DNA of 64,000 nucleotides from Gilliamella sp. WF3-4 (GCF_001690275.1 NZ_LZGW01000017.1:62001-126000), one strand, 5' to 3'. Positions 39,423-51,700 are shown, counted from the first letter of the stretch. A program made the numbers and translations. Notes: generated by a model from the sequence alone, not told the origin.

Positions 39423-40250
39423 TTATCTCTCCAGTATGTTTTGATAAGTCACACAATATTTATTTGAAATAAGTATCTCAAAATTGGCATCCAGGAGTTG
39501 CTGATGATACTCTGTTACAGCAGGTCTTGATAACACAACCATATCAAGATCAACGAGTTTTCCCAGATTATTATCATTATTATGAATCAGCCTTTGAGGT
39601 AAAATAGCGATATTGTGTGCGGCTTTTTTCATTATTTGTTGATAAGTTTTAACCTGTTCTAAATTTTCAATAATTAATTGATTACCCATATTGATGGCAC
39701 TTATTTCGAGAATAAAATGCGATACAGGAAATTGATTTAATATAAGGTTGATTATCTTGTTATCCTGTAAAAGATTACCCTCAAGTAAAACGCCACCAAT
39801 AAGAATGACTTCGGCATCCGTAAATTCTTTTGCTAATTTTGCATTACTAATATCATTCATAATCAGTATTAATGATTTTTTGCAATGTAAAAACGGAATC
39901 AATTTTCTTATTAAATTACCATGGCTTAAAAACAACGTATCACCATCATTAATATAACTTAAGCAAGTTTTGACTAATTCAATATCATGGCTATCATTAA
40001 AACTTTGCGTATAATTTTGTGTAATGGCACTTGTCTGACTTCCCCCTCCATCCTGAGCAAGATAAATTGCTCCACCAAAAGAGCGCTTTAAATATCCTTG
40101 CTGCTCCAAGTAAGTTAAATCTTGACGAATAGTTACATTCGATACCTGAAGCAATTGTGATAATTCATCAACTTTAACTTCGCCTTGTTTACGAACAATT
40201 TCTGCAATTTGCAGTCGTCGTTTTAATAGGGATGAAGATGCTCTAGCCAA
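39423..40250 (-). CDS. DeoR-family transcriptional regulator
   Basis: This 275-residue regulator has an N-terminal winged helix-turn-helix (about residues 8-60, RRLQIAEIVRKQGEVKVDEL then VSNVTIRQDLTYLE). A sugar-phosphate-sensing domain of the DeoR/GlpR type follows. It is divergent from the aldolase-kinase-PTS genes and co-transcribed with the PfkB kinase. Operators with the CTTTCGTTTCG-type core of the AgaR/GatR group lie in the shared intergenic region. It probably represses both arms until a phosphorylated sugar binds. Confidence 0.88.
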   Translation of the reverse strand: MARASSSLLKRRLQIAEIVRKQGEVKVDELSQLLQVSNVTIRQDLTYLEQQGYLKRSFGGAIYLAQDGGGSQTSAITQNYTQSFNDSHDIELVKTCLSYINDGDTLFLSHGNLIRKLIPFLHCKKSLILIMNDISNAKLAKEFTDAEVILIGGVLLEGNLLQDNKIINLILNQFPVSHFILEISAINMGNQLIIENLEQVKTYQQIMKKAAHNIAILPQRLIHNNDNNLGKLVDLDMVVLSRPAVTEYHQQLLDANFEILISNKYCVTYQNILER

Positions 40251-40467
40251 TTTTATTTCCTATACCGTAGATAAAATGAAGATTGGTGATAATAGAATTA
40301 ATCCAATGCTTGGTCAATATTAAACTAGCGCATTACATTTTATCTTATAAATCATACCAATAATGATTTATACGTCTTTTATCTAAGCACATCTCATATA
40401 TACATGTTAACCATCAAAATGAAAATTTATAAATAATTTTTGTTACGTTTTGAAAGTAATATTGATT

Positions 40468-40487
40468 TTTGTGATCTATCTCACGTG
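40468..40487 (+). promoter_or_regulatory. CRP-cAMP binding site
   Basis: TGTGA at 40470-40474, six bases, then TCACG at 40481-40485 matches the TGTGA-N6-TCACA consensus with one mismatch. It lies about 110 bp upstream of the aldolase start, a suitable distance for activation of the PTS arm under catabolite control. Confidence 0.75.
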
Positions 40488-40510
40488 ATTACCACTAGAA
40501 TAACTTACAA

Positions 40511-41451
<941 letters not shown>

Positions 41452-41464
41452 AGGAATTAGGAAG

Positions 41465-42385
41465 ATGATCTATACATTAACACTTAATACCGCAATTGAT
41501 ATGAATATTCGTTGCCAAGGGTTTAATCCTAATTATGTCAACCGCACATCGCATACTCAATATAGCCCAAATGGTAAAGCGGTCAATGTTTCAATTGTCT
41601 TGCACAAATTTCTAAAACCGACTTGTGCATTAGGTTTTTTTGGCGGATTTTCTGGAAAATATATCGTTGATGAATTGACAAAAATGCAGATTGAAACAAA
41701 GCCTTGTTTTATTGATGATATAACACGTATCAATGTTTTTATTAATGATGGGCAAAATGAATATAAATTGGTGGGTAAAGGCCCTTTTGTACCTGATAAT
41801 AAAAAACAAGAATTGCTAGGATTAATAAAATCACTAAGCAGTAACTGTTATTTAGTTATTAGCGGTAGCTTACCAAATAACATTGAACCCGAATATTACC
41901 TATCTATTTTAACTCTATGTAAAGTCAAAAATATTCAAGTCATCCTCGATATTAGCCATCCAATATTAAGTGATTTACTCGCTTATAAACCTTTATTAAT
42001 TAAACCCAATGATGATGAAATCAAAGAAATTTTTGGTTTTGAAACCCAAACGACATCGCAAATTATTACCGCATTAGAAAATATTCACGCACAAGGTGCA
42101 CAAAATATTTTATTAACTATGGGGGCTAAAGGGCTCTATTTTTCGAATGGAACACATATTTGGTTTTGCAATGCTGTAAAGATCAAATTAATCAGCTCCG
42201 CTTGTGCTGGAGATGCGTCACTAGCAGCCTTTCTTAGTGAATGGTTGCCTGATAGGGAAAATATTGAAAGATCAATGAAAAAAGCATCGGCAACGGGGGC
42301 GAATGTTGCTGAATCAGATGGATTAGGTTTGCTAGATAAGATCTATATTTATATGAATCAAATTGAAATTACCCAAATAAAATGA
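41465..42385 (+). CDS. 1-phosphofructokinase / tagatose-6-phosphate kinase family
   Basis: This 306-residue PfkB-family kinase begins MIYTLTLNTAIDMN as in FruK and LacC. It likely phosphorylates the hexose phosphate from the PTS to the bisphosphate used by the aldolase. The start at 41465 (after AGGAAG) is preferred over an upstream in-frame Met that would overlap the aldolase. The catalytic Asp250 is present, but the family GAGD motif reads CAGD (Cys247), so the first anion-hole glycine is replaced. The NGKAVNVS substrate segment is kept. Confidence 0.85.
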   Translation: MIYTLTLNTAIDMNIRCQGFNPNYVNRTSHTQYSPNGKAVNVSIVLHKFLKPTCALGFFGGFSGKYIVDELTKMQIETKPCFIDDITRINVFINDGQNEYKLVGKGPFVPDNKKQELLGLIKSLSSNCYLVISGSLPNNIEPEYYLSILTLCKVKNIQVILDISHPILSDLLAYKPLLIKPNDDEIKEIFGFETQTTSQIITALENIHAQGAQNILLTMGAKGLYFSNGTHIWFCNAVKIKLISSACAGDASLAAFLSEWLPDRENIERSMKKASATGANVAESDGLGLLDKIYIYMNQIEITQIK

Positions 42386-42395
42386 GGGAATAATT

Positions 42396-43808
42396 ATGAA
42401 AAAAATATTAGCTATAACAGGTTGCCCAACCGGTATCGCTCATACTTATATGGCAGAAGAAGCTTTGAAATCCGCAGCTAAAAAAATAGGCGTTGAAATT
42501 AAAGTAGAAACCAATGGCGCAGGTGGGATAGATAATGCCATTACAGATGAGGATATAGCGAACGCTATCGGCGTTATTATCGCCGCTGATAAAGATGTCA
42601 ATCCCGATCGTTTTAATGGCTTGCCTGTTATTGAGGTTCCTGTAAAAGATGGTATTCATAAGGCTGTAATGCTTATTGAGCAAATAATTTCAGGCAATGC
42701 GCCATTACGTAACGGAGCTACCAATAATACACAAAAATCGGTACCCTCAAATCAACAACCCGTGACACAAGAGTCAATTGGTCGCCAAATTTACAAACAC
42801 CTAATGAGCGGTGTATCTAATATGCTGCCTTTTGTTGTCGCAGGTGGTGTATTAATCGCACTCTCATTTTTATGGGGGATTTACTCGGCCGATGAGACAA
42901 ATGCACAATATAATCAATTTGCCGCATTGTTGATGAAAATAGGCGGGCAAGCATTTGGTATTATGGTACCCATCTTTACGGGTTTTATTGCTTACTCAAT
43001 TGGAGGTAGGCCAGGGTTAGTGGCAGGTTTTGTTGGCGGATTGATTGCCAATATTACAGGTGCAGGGTTCTTAGGTGGCATTATTGCAGGCTTTGCAGCA
43101 GGCTACTTAATGCTATATGTCAAAAAATGGTTAGATAGACTTCCTCGTTCATTTGAAGGGCTAAAATCTATTTTTATCATGCCGTTAATTGGTGTTTTTG
43201 TGATTGGTGCAGGCATGTTCTTATTAGGTGACCCAATTGCAGCAGTTAACCATGCAATGAAATCATTTCTTGAATCATTACAATCAGCTAATCCTGTTTT
43301 ACTTGGCATAGTCATTGGTGCTATGTGTTCCTTTGACTTTGGAGGTCCAGTAAATAAAGCCGCCTATGTAACAGGGACTATGCTACTAGGCGAAGGTAAC
43401 TTTTACTTTATGGCTGGAGTTTCAGCCGCATGTATTGTGCCACCTTTTGTCATTGCTTTCTCAACAACGATATTTCGTGGAAAAGCATTTACTGAGGAAG
43501 AGCGTGCAGCTGGAATTGTAAACTATATTTTAGGTGCTACACACATCACTGAAGGTGCGATTCCTTTTGCGGCTAAAGATCCATTACGTGTCATTCCTGT
43601 CATGATGTTATCGTCCGCCATCGCATCGGTATTGACTTTTTTAAGCCATATTCAAGTTCCCGCACCACATGGTGGTTTTCTTGTACTTCCATTGGTAAAT
43701 AAACCTTTTCTATGGGTAGCTTGTATTTTTACTGGCGTGCTTGTCGGAGCCATATTATTAGGCTTAATTCGAATTCACCAAAATAGACAATTAACAATTA
43801 ACAATTAA
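42396..43808 (+). CDS. PTS fructose-family transporter EIIBC
   Basis: This 470-residue membrane transporter imports and phosphorylates a ketohexose. The EIIB domain is first, with phosphocysteine Cys10 in AITGCPTGIAHTYMAEEAL. A short linker (about 105-128) precedes an EIIC domain with about ten membrane segments and the GGPVNKAAY and AAKDPLRVIP segments of the fructose family. It lies 10 bp past the kinase. Fructose-type systems usually phosphorylate C1, which would match a downstream 6-kinase and then the bisphosphate aldolase. Confidence 0.9.
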   Translation: MKKILAITGCPTGIAHTYMAEEALKSAAKKIGVEIKVETNGAGGIDNAITDEDIANAIGVIIAADKDVNPDRFNGLPVIEVPVKDGIHKAVMLIEQIISGNAPLRNGATNNTQKSVPSNQQPVTQESIGRQIYKHLMSGVSNMLPFVVAGGVLIALSFLWGIYSADETNAQYNQFAALLMKIGGQAFGIMVPIFTGFIAYSIGGRPGLVAGFVGGLIANITGAGFLGGIIAGFAAGYLMLYVKKWLDRLPRSFEGLKSIFIMPLIGVFVIGAGMFLLGDPIAAVNHAMKSFLESLQSANPVLLGIVIGAMCSFDFGGPVNKAAYVTGTMLLGEGNFYFMAGVSAACIVPPFVIAFSTTIFRGKAFTEEERAAGIVNYILGATHITEGAIPFAAKDPLRVIPVMMLSSAIASVLTFLSHIQVPAPHGGFLVLPLVNKPFLWVACIFTGVLVGAILLGLIRIHQNRQLTINN

Positions 43809-43877
43809 CAATACGATATGATTAACTAATTGATATACCGATAATTTTTCGATGCATCAAAACTAAAAGGACAATAA

Positions 43878-44318
43878 ATGAGCGATTTAAAACTTACTAT
43901 CGATGATATTAGAATTATAAGCGGGCGTTATTCTAAACAAGATGCCATTCAATCAGTATCAGAAGCGATGATAAAAGCAGGTCTAGTAAAAGATGATTAT
44001 ACACAAGCCATGTTTGATCGAGATACCCAAATCTCTACATTTTTAGGTAATGGTATTGCCATTCCTCATGGAACGACTGATAAGCGTGATAGTGTCATCA
44101 AAACAGGCTTAAAAATAATTTACTATCCAAAAGGGGTACTCTGGGATCAAGATGATAACATAGCTTATGTTGTTATTGGCATCGCAGCGAAAGCTAATGA
44201 ACATCTCGATATTTTACGACAGTTAACAAAAGCTGTAATTGCTGAAGATACGCTCGATCGTATTAAAACGATTAAAACCGCTGAAAATCTATTAGAAATA
44301 CTACAAGGTAGTTGCTAA
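43878..44318 (+). CDS. PTS EIIA component (mannitol/fructose family)
   Basis: This 146-residue soluble EIIA-2 domain passes phosphate from HPr to the adjacent EIIBC. The phospho-histidine is His64 in NGIAIPHGT. It is encoded separately from EIIBC, 69 bp downstream with an AAAGGA ribosome site, and ends the operon. The neighbour pairing makes it the dedicated donor of this transporter. Confidence 0.9.
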   Translation: MSDLKLTIDDIRIISGRYSKQDAIQSVSEAMIKAGLVKDDYTQAMFDRDTQISTFLGNGIAIPHGTTDKRDSVIKTGLKIIYYPKGVLWDQDDNIAYVVIGIAAKANEHLDILRQLTKAVIAEDTLDRIKTIKTAENLLEILQGSC

Positions 44319-44629
44319 AAGATTTATTTTATTTCATGTCAAAAGATCATTTCAATACAATAAGGTTGAACTTGATTTTCATCCCAAAAACCGACAAATA
44401 CTACCTCTATGATATAAATAAAAATCATAGAGGAACCCATTATGCTACAGCATTTAACACCATTTCCAACAACAGGTGGTGGAGTATACCTTATCTAAAA
44501 TTCATCTCTTATTAGCTAAAAATAGCTAACTATTTGGGTGTTAGGCGCACGTTTAGTTGCACTAAACTTGATGTATGATATAAGGAAAAAGGACTATGAT
44601 GTAGCAGAAAGAACGGCAAATCGAATATG

Positions 44630-44743
44630 ATAAAAATCATTCAGAAAAGCTATTGATTTTATTGAAGTTTTTTATTTTACTAAATAATAGTAAATAATAA
44701 CGTTACTTCTTTTGCGACAAGGCTATTTTATGATGCACTGCCC
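44630..44743 (+). repeat. 114-bp direct repeat, left copy flanking island 2
   Basis: Aligns without gaps to 59801-59914 with about ten mismatches by hand count (about 91% identity). The last 45 bp, including GCGACAAGGCTATTTTATGA, are identical. The two copies bracket the whole vgrG-adaptor-effector-Sel1 block. Confidence 0.85.
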
Positions 44744-44796
44744 CATACATAAAATAGACTGCTTAATCCTGATAAACCCTATCAAGTCGGGGGATA

Positions 44797-44896
44797 ACTG
44801 ATATCACTTTATCAAACTCAGCCAAGGTGGGTTATACCTCGTCGTAATGATTGATTTATTGGATTGAAATGTGATTGGTCGGTAAATAAGTTCACC
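44797..44896 (+). pseudogene. IS3-family transposase (orfB) remnant
   Basis: Allowing one frameshift the stretch reads DIT..., then LYLVVMIDLLD and NVIG after a stop. This matches the TDITY ... WLYLAVVIDLFSR..IGW segment of IS3-family DDE transposases. Only this internal piece is left, with stop codons and a frameshift. Confidence 0.6.
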
Positions 44897-45279
44897 TATT
44901 AATAGGTATTTAGTTTTTCCGATAATAGCTGAATATCGTCAGAGCAATATGAAAAGCAATATTACCTTAATGCCAAATTGATTGAGGCGATTACTATCTA
45001 ATATTTTGGCGAAGATCAAAACCTACTTAATGGTTAAAATTAAGTTATCTTATCTCTTTTCAACCAAACTTTTAGCGTGTCAATATAGTTGTCAAAATAA
45101 TTAACTTATTAATATTAAAAGCATTTACATTGGTAAATAGAAAGTTTATTGGATAATGTTATATACATTACTTCAATAATCTGTTGAGATAGAAAAACAA
45201 TCATATATAATTCATAATCATTTTGTAAATAACATCACTAAAAGTTTTAATAAGTTGCATTTAAAGGAGAGAAAACGCC

Positions 45280-47793
45280 ATGGAAAACAAGCTTAATCGC
45301 CTGCTAGGTCAATTAGGTGAAGGATTAATGGGTGGATTACTTGATAGTTTAGGGGGCGTTAGCCATAATCGCTATACCTTAACCGTTGACGGGCTGACCG
45401 CACCGATTTCAGTTTTGCATGTTGACGGTGATGAGCAGTTAAATCAACCTTGGCATTATGTGGTTACCTTTACCAGCCCTGACAAAACCTTATCGCCCGA
45501 TGCGTTTCTTAATCAAAAATCGACTTTCTGCTTTAATCCTGTTATTAACAAACCATTAACTTCCGCTATTCGTTCACTAAGCGACTTGCCGGCCGTGACG
45601 AATAAACGCACCTTGCATGGGGTCATCACTGAATTTAGCCAGCTATCAGTCAATAAAGATGAAGCTCATTACCAAGTTGTGTTATCTTCGTGCTTAGCAC
45701 GGCTGGCTGTGGGGAAAAATAGTGCTATATTTCAAAATCAAAGCGTGGTCAGTGTGGTTGAAGAAGTACTACGCAGCCACGGCTTTACCGGCATTGATTA
45801 CCGGTTAGCGCTCAAAGACAGCTACCCTGAACGGGAGTTTATCACCCAGTGGCAAGAAAGCGACCTGGAATTTATTCAACGCTTATTGGCCGATGTCGGT
45901 ATCTGGTTTCGCTTTGAAACCCATGCCGAGCATGATTGTGATGTGATGGTATTAAGTGATTATGAACAAGGCTATGTACAGGTGGACAATATCGACTATA
46001 AACCGCCGAGTGGTATGGCCGATACGGGCATAGAAAGTGTTTGGGATATCACCTTACATAGCGAAGTGGTACCGGCCTCAGTGACCGTTCAAGACTATAA
46101 CTACCGTGATGCCAAAGCCGATTTACTCACCGATATCAACACCCAACCGAAAACCACCACCACGCAAGGCACTGATTACCGTTACGAAGAGCATTATAAA
46201 AGCGGACAAGGTCAGCAGAGCAAGCCAAATGATAAAGCCACTAATCCCAACCAAGTACAAACCGCTAACCCGTCACCGCAAGATGACGGTATTGAACAAG
46301 ATAACGCCATTGAAAGCGGTCAATGGTATGCCCGCATTCGTCATGAGCAGGCGATTAGCCAGCAAATAATCCTCACGGGTAAAAGCAATCGCTATCAATT
46401 AGCCCCAGGGCAACTTATTAACATCACGGGCAGTCCGTTAAAATCGATTGAAGAAGGGGTGATTATTTTAAGTGTGCAAGGACAAGGTAACCGTACCGAT
46501 GCCTATGCACTCACCTTTACCGCCATTCCCTATCAAGCCTTAAAACCTTATCGCCCAGCGCCCATACGCTGGCCACAAGTCAGTGGCACCTTACCTGCAC
46601 GGGTCACTAGCCCTGATAATGACACCTATGGCTATATTGACACTCACGGGCGCTACCGAGTTAAATTCAACTTTGACTTAAAAGAATGGAAAAAGGGTAC
46701 TGAAAGCCTATGGGTACGCTTAGCCAAACCTTATTCGGGTAACACTTATGGTTTTCACTTCCCGTTAATTGACGGCACGGAAGTGGCGATTGCCTTTATG
46801 AATGGCAATCCCGATAGGCCGTATATTGCCCATGCAATGCACGACAGCGCCCACCCTGACCATGTGACCACCATTAACAAACACCGCAATGTCATTCGCA
46901 CTCCGGCCAACAACAAACTGCGCATGGATGATAAGCGCGGGCAAGAGCATATCAAACTCGCCACCGAATACGGCAAAACTCAGCTTAATTTGGGGCATTT
47001 GGTCGATAATAAAAAAAGCCAACGCGGTGAAGGCTTTGAACTGAGGACGGATGAATGGGGGGCGATTGCTGCCAACAAAGGCTTATACTTAACCACCCAA
47101 ACCGAGCCGAAAGCCCAAGGCAAACAACTGGATATGCAAGCGGCAATAAACCAACTGGAAAATGCCTTATCGATTGCCAAAGCCCTACAAAATGCCGCTA
47201 CCCAGTCTGACGCACACAGCGCGGATACCGACAGTCAAGACCAGCTTAAAGCCAACTTAAGCGAGCTAACTCAAAGTGGCCTACTGGCCTATGCGCAAGA
47301 AGGCATTGCCTTAACCAGCCCAGAAAACATCCAACTGACAACAGGTAATAGCTTAACCCTAACCAGTGAAAACCAAACCGATATCAACGCATTAAAAAAC
47401 ATCACCGTATCATCTGGCGACGCAATAGGGCTATTTGCCCATAAATTAGGCATGAAGCTATTTGCTAACCAAGGCGATATTGCAGTGCAAGCCCAAAATG
47501 CCAACCTCAATATGGCAGCCAAGCAAGATATAAAAATAGACAGTGTTGATGGTGAAACACAGATAACAGCTACTAAAGCGCTGACTCTAATCTGTGGCGG
47601 CTCTTATATCAAAATCAGCAGTGCAGGCATTGAACTGGGTACGCAAGATAATATTTATCTTAAATGTAATGTGGTGCAAAAGATGGGGGCACATAATATG
47701 TCAATCATAAATAATTTAGCCGACGAAGTAAAATGCCAAAATACGCAAAATCAACAGGCTAACGATCAGCAAGCTACAATCGATATCGAATAA
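45280..47793 (+). CDS. vgrG: T6SS spike protein VgrG (copy 2)
   Basis: This 837-residue VgrG has the same domain order as the copy at 19577: gp27-like base, linker, gp5 OB fold, DUF2345-like tail. It is nearly identical to that copy over most of its length. It differs at the first 20 residues, the linker (a Gln/Pro/Asn-rich stretch at about 315-345) and the C-terminal tail, which here ends in a polar Asn/Gln-rich segment (about 805-837). A strong AAGGAGAG ribosome site precedes the ATG. The tail and the adjacent DUF4123 gene suggest adaptor-dependent loading of the effector at 48798. Confidence 0.95.
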   Translation: MENKLNRLLGQLGEGLMGGLLDSLGGVSHNRYTLTVDGLTAPISVLHVDGDEQLNQPWHYVVTFTSPDKTLSPDAFLNQKSTFCFNPVINKPLTSAIRSLSDLPAVTNKRTLHGVITEFSQLSVNKDEAHYQVVLSSCLARLAVGKNSAIFQNQSVVSVVEEVLRSHGFTGIDYRLALKDSYPEREFITQWQESDLEFIQRLLADVGIWFRFETHAEHDCDVMVLSDYEQGYVQVDNIDYKPPSGMADTGIESVWDITLHSEVVPASVTVQDYNYRDAKADLLTDINTQPKTTTTQGTDYRYEEHYKSGQGQQSKPNDKATNPNQVQTANPSPQDDGIEQDNAIESGQWYARIRHEQAISQQIILTGKSNRYQLAPGQLINITGSPLKSIEEGVIILSVQGQGNRTDAYALTFTAIPYQALKPYRPAPIRWPQVSGTLPARVTSPDNDTYGYIDTHGRYRVKFNFDLKEWKKGTESLWVRLAKPYSGNTYGFHFPLIDGTEVAIAFMNGNPDRPYIAHAMHDSAHPDHVTTINKHRNVIRTPANNKLRMDDKRGQEHIKLATEYGKTQLNLGHLVDNKKSQRGEGFELRTDEWGAIAANKGLYLTTQTEPKAQGKQLDMQAAINQLENALSIAKALQNAATQSDAHSADTDSQDQLKANLSELTQSGLLAYAQEGIALTSPENIQLTTGNSLTLTSENQTDINALKNITVSSGDAIGLFAHKLGMKLFANQGDIAVQAQNANLNMAAKQDIKIDSVDGETQITATKALTLICGGSYIKISSAGIELGTQDNIYLKCNVVQKMGAHNMSIINNLADEVKCQNTQNQQANDQQATIDIE

Positions 47794-47805
47794 AAAGGTC
47801 AAAGT

Positions 47806-48777
47806 ATGTTGAGATGTGGACAAACAACCATTGATTTAAATAAATTATCGGATAATGCCTTGGCAATAACACGAATACTTGTTGATGAGTCGCAGGTTTA
47901 TAAAAACCGTTGTTTAGCACTGCTTGATCCATTTTTAACTCCAATTGATGAGCCCTTTATGAAATACTTTCATAATCAACTTCGATTATATAAAGTACCC
48001 ATAAGCCATCCATCAGTATTAAAAACAAAGTGTCCATGGCTAATAGAACTGGATCTTAGAGACAAATACGAGCAAGCCGTATTAAGTTTTATGCTTGATC
48101 GAGCACTCAAACAGCTAGCTCCGCAATCGATTGCTGTAGGGACAGGTCAGCAATATTGTGCTTGGTTATTTACCCATAAAAAAACCGAAAGTATAGCCAA
48201 AGATTTAGGGTTACGCACAATCCAAAAACGAGGGAGAGATAAAAATATACTGCTACGATACTACGATCCCGCTGTCTTTTTTCAGCTAATGAGTATATTA
48301 GACAGCAAACAACAAAACAAACTATTAGGCAATATTGAAAAATGGGCAATGCTAACTCGACAAGGTACCCTTAATATTAAACAGCAGATCGAACCCGTAC
48401 AATTCTCCTTAATGGGTAGTTTATGGATCACAACCGATCAACATCAAAAATTGGATTGTATTGGAATTAATAATCAAATTATTCGTTCAGAACAAATAAA
48501 ACATCCAGCAAAAAATATTGATGAAATTCAATCATTACAAAAAATTACTCCTTGTTTAATTCGTTTAATGAATAACAATATTCACGAAAAAGAATTAAAA
48601 CTTGAATGGGCAAAATTGGCATTAAAATGGGGGCATGATTTTGATTGTCACCCCAAAATTGAAAGTAAAATCAAGCAATGTACGGATCTTGGTAAATATT
48701 ATCGACTTTTGGGTGAATTGAATAAAATAAGATCAGATAATTGGCAAATATATTTACAAGAACTGAATGAAAAATAA
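47806..48777 (+). CDS. DUF4123 T6SS adaptor/chaperone
   Basis: This 323-residue protein resembles DUF4123 adaptors (Tap/Tec type) that load effectors onto VgrG. Visible features are the N-terminal LALLDPFLTPID segment, LFTHKKTESIAKDLGLRT and the characteristic LLRYYDPAVFFQLMSIL near residue 145. It lies 12 bp after vgrG and 20 bp before the MIX-type effector, the standard order vgrG-adaptor-effector. No export signal is seen. Confidence 0.85.
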   Translation: MLRCGQTTIDLNKLSDNALAITRILVDESQVYKNRCLALLDPFLTPIDEPFMKYFHNQLRLYKVPISHPSVLKTKCPWLIELDLRDKYEQAVLSFMLDRALKQLAPQSIAVGTGQQYCAWLFTHKKTESIAKDLGLRTIQKRGRDKNILLRYYDPAVFFQLMSILDSKQQNKLLGNIEKWAMLTRQGTLNIKQQIEPVQFSLMGSLWITTDQHQKLDCIGINNQIIRSEQIKHPAKNIDEIQSLQKITPCLIRLMNNNIHEKELKLEWAKLALKWGHDFDCHPKIESKIKQCTDLGKYYRLLGELNKIRSDNWQIYLQELNEK

Positions 48778-48797
48778 GGGATTGATGAGGATTAGAC

Positions 48798-51700
48798 ATG
48801 AGTGAACAAAGCGAAAAAAAACAGTGTGATTGCCAAAGAGAAGGACTGGCTATTTTTCCTACCCGTTATACGGTAGTTCCTACTTATATTAAAAGTGCTT
48901 GTCCAACATGGGCAAAGTTAGACGGAGTAACCACTGTTTCCTTAAATAAGGATTACCAGTATCATGTTCGCCGAATTAGAGCTGGGTTTATTTATATTTA
49001 TTTACCTTCAGACGCAGACGGTTCTAATGAAGACAGTTCTAATGAAGACGCTAGCTCACAAAGTGAATCCGCACAAGAGGAGTTAGAAAACCGTTATTGG
49101 TTAATTTATAGTGTTGATGATGAAGGTCGGTTTACTAAATTAAATGGCATGCAGTCGACAAAATCGGTTGATGTGAACGAAAACGGATCCTACCACTGCC
49201 CAAACTTATTAAGTAACCCTACGTTAAATGCTTTTCTTACTATACCGAACCCTTCGCGTTACAGTAAAGTTTATATTGCTTATAGTGAGTTTCCTTGGAC
49301 TGTTGAAGCGATGCAAGAATATCGTAAAACGCCAACCCCACGTATGCAAGAATTAGATATTGAGGCTTGGCAAAATAAAAACTATAACCAAGAAAGTGCC
49401 ACTATTGCCTCAGAACGATCAATTACTGATATTTTAGATTTTAATTTTGATTTTATCCAAAAAAATGCTTTGCCTGATACAAAACATGAATTTTATCAAA
49501 GTGCCCAATCAGTCAATGCTATGCAAGGACCACTGTGGCTGTATGAGAAAAAATCAATTTTATTAAATAACGATTATCAAAAAATCACCCAAATTAACAC
49601 AACTGAACAACCGTGGGCGATTTTTAAAGCCAATACCAATGAATCGGAGGAACAGCTTTCAGCTGAAATGCACGATTCATATGTACAAAAATTACATAGC
49701 ACGATGCAAAGTTATAGCGGTGATCATGGGCAACCAATGTTGCTAGCATTGGATGATGCAATAGGGGTAGCGCTCGATCTCAACAACTACTATACCGATA
49801 TTTTTGGTCACTTGGGTCAATTTAACAAAGAAGCCGATATGGAATTAGATGTTAAAGAGATGATGAAAGTGGTGGAAACCTATTCCGAATATCAAGTAGC
49901 GCAAGAAGATTTCAAGTTTTCCCCTACAAATGACGAACTCTATTTAGCGACAGCAAATGGTAAAAGGTTAGCAGATATTGATTACCAAGAAGCATTTTCA
50001 TTATCACAATTAAAAGATATAAGCGATAAAGAATATGAAAGTATTTCGCAATATAACAAACATAAAATAGGAGGTAAATTTAAAGTAAGGGGTATTATTG
50101 ATAATATGAATAAGATATATGGTACGCCTAAAGCTGAAGATGGACTTAAGGCACCTATAAATCGTGATTATTATCAATTAGTCAAATCATACATTTTATT
50201 GGTTAAAGAGTATTTTTATGGCAAACCGCTTGGGCATGAATACTATTACCGATTTATGAAATTTTTAAAATTGAATTATTTTGGTGAAGGTCCTTCAATA
50301 TATGAAAGCCCCTGGTATAGCGATCAACTAATTAACGGAGAATACCTAGAAAACAGCATTTATGCTAAAGCTATAAAATATTCCTCGTTTAGTTATGAAG
50401 CCCCAATTGAAGAAATTAAGCAAGATGCCAAATTATTGGATAAAGTTTATAACGCATTGATAAAAGAGTATTGTGACAAAGCAAAAGAACATCAATCACT
50501 TCTTTATAGAAAAACACAAAATGAGTTTAAAAAATATAAACGGTGCTTGATTTCTCACCATTTTGAAAATGTGGAAAAAAAATTTAACCAACATATTAAG
50601 CAAATTGCCAGTGAGCGAGCCAAGCAACTTATTCATTGGATTAAAGAAAGCCATTATTTAACCTTTGTGAATGATCTATCGTACGAACGTAATATTGAGC
50701 TCGACAACAACAGTGCGGTATGGGGTAAATGCCAAACTAAAATAGAAGAAGAATTGAATATTGCATTAAAAGAAGAAGAAATAAAAAAACATCAAAAACA
50801 AGAGTTACTGAAAATTAACCTTAATGGTTATTATTTTACCGCAGTGGTTAACCGCACTTTTGAAGGATTAGAACAAACCGAAGAAGGCAACGCCTTTATT
50901 GAACAGCTATTAGATATCCAGCAATTTAGTATTGAAGGCGAAACCTATATCCATATTAGAACCTCGATTGCGGCATTATTATGGCGTACAATCAGTTATG
51001 ATTGGCAGTTAACTTGGGACGTATTGAAAGAAATATATAACGCAGTAGATGCTAATAAAAAAGAAAAATATGCTGAAGATGCGCTTACAGAAGCAATTAA
51101 ATCCAACATATCAACCTATATCGTTAATTTACGCAAAGCCAACCTAGTGCTAGAACATATCATGGAGTTAAAGAAACTGCAAAATAAACAGGGGCTAACT
51201 ACTATTGCGATTGACACCAGCTTTGGTAAACATAACATTATTACCCGTTGGTTTAGCAATTACGACAACCCAGGCACCATGAATAATTACACATTAAAAC
51301 TGTATGATAAACTGGTGGCAATGTGTGTACCAATTAACACTTGTTTATACAGCTTGGGGGCAATGATTGCCGAAACCGCTGCCTTGGCGCTATCTGGCGT
51401 TGTTTGGAAAACGGCTGTCACTTATGCGCATATGAAATATCAAATTATGGCGACTTATAAAACCTTTAAAGCGCAAAGCTTTGTGGGGGTGCCTGTGGGT
51501 GGTGGCTTGCATGTTTTGCTTAGCACTTACCCTGCTCAAGTAAAAAAAACCTTAAAAGAACTGCGTGACAGTTTAAACAGCGCCATTAAACAGCTTGATA
51601 AACGCTTTACCGAACAATTTGTTGAGCTCGATCACCTATTTAAAAAGCAAGTTAATGTGGTGTTTAAAATTTTTTCTGAACAGGCAACTCAACAATTAAC

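Larger units (their letters stand above)
44319..45279. other. Gene-poor boundary region before T6SS island 2
   Basis: No intact gene is seen in these 961 bp. They hold a 10-bp-stem hairpin without a T-run (44404-44433), a small hairpin (44551-44567), the left copy of a 114-bp direct repeat, an IS3 orfB remnant, and then the AT-rich leader of the second vgrG. Promoter hexamers for vgrG could not be fixed. Confidence 0.6.

Noticed and set aside
44404-44433. Terminator after the PTS operon
   Set aside because: The 10-bp stem is perfect, but neither strand has a T-run and the loop is 10 nt; kept only as an unexplained hairpin.
44312-44515. 67-codon frame after the EIIA gene
   Set aside because: It overlaps the EIIA stop, lacks a ribosome site, and shows no recognisable feature.
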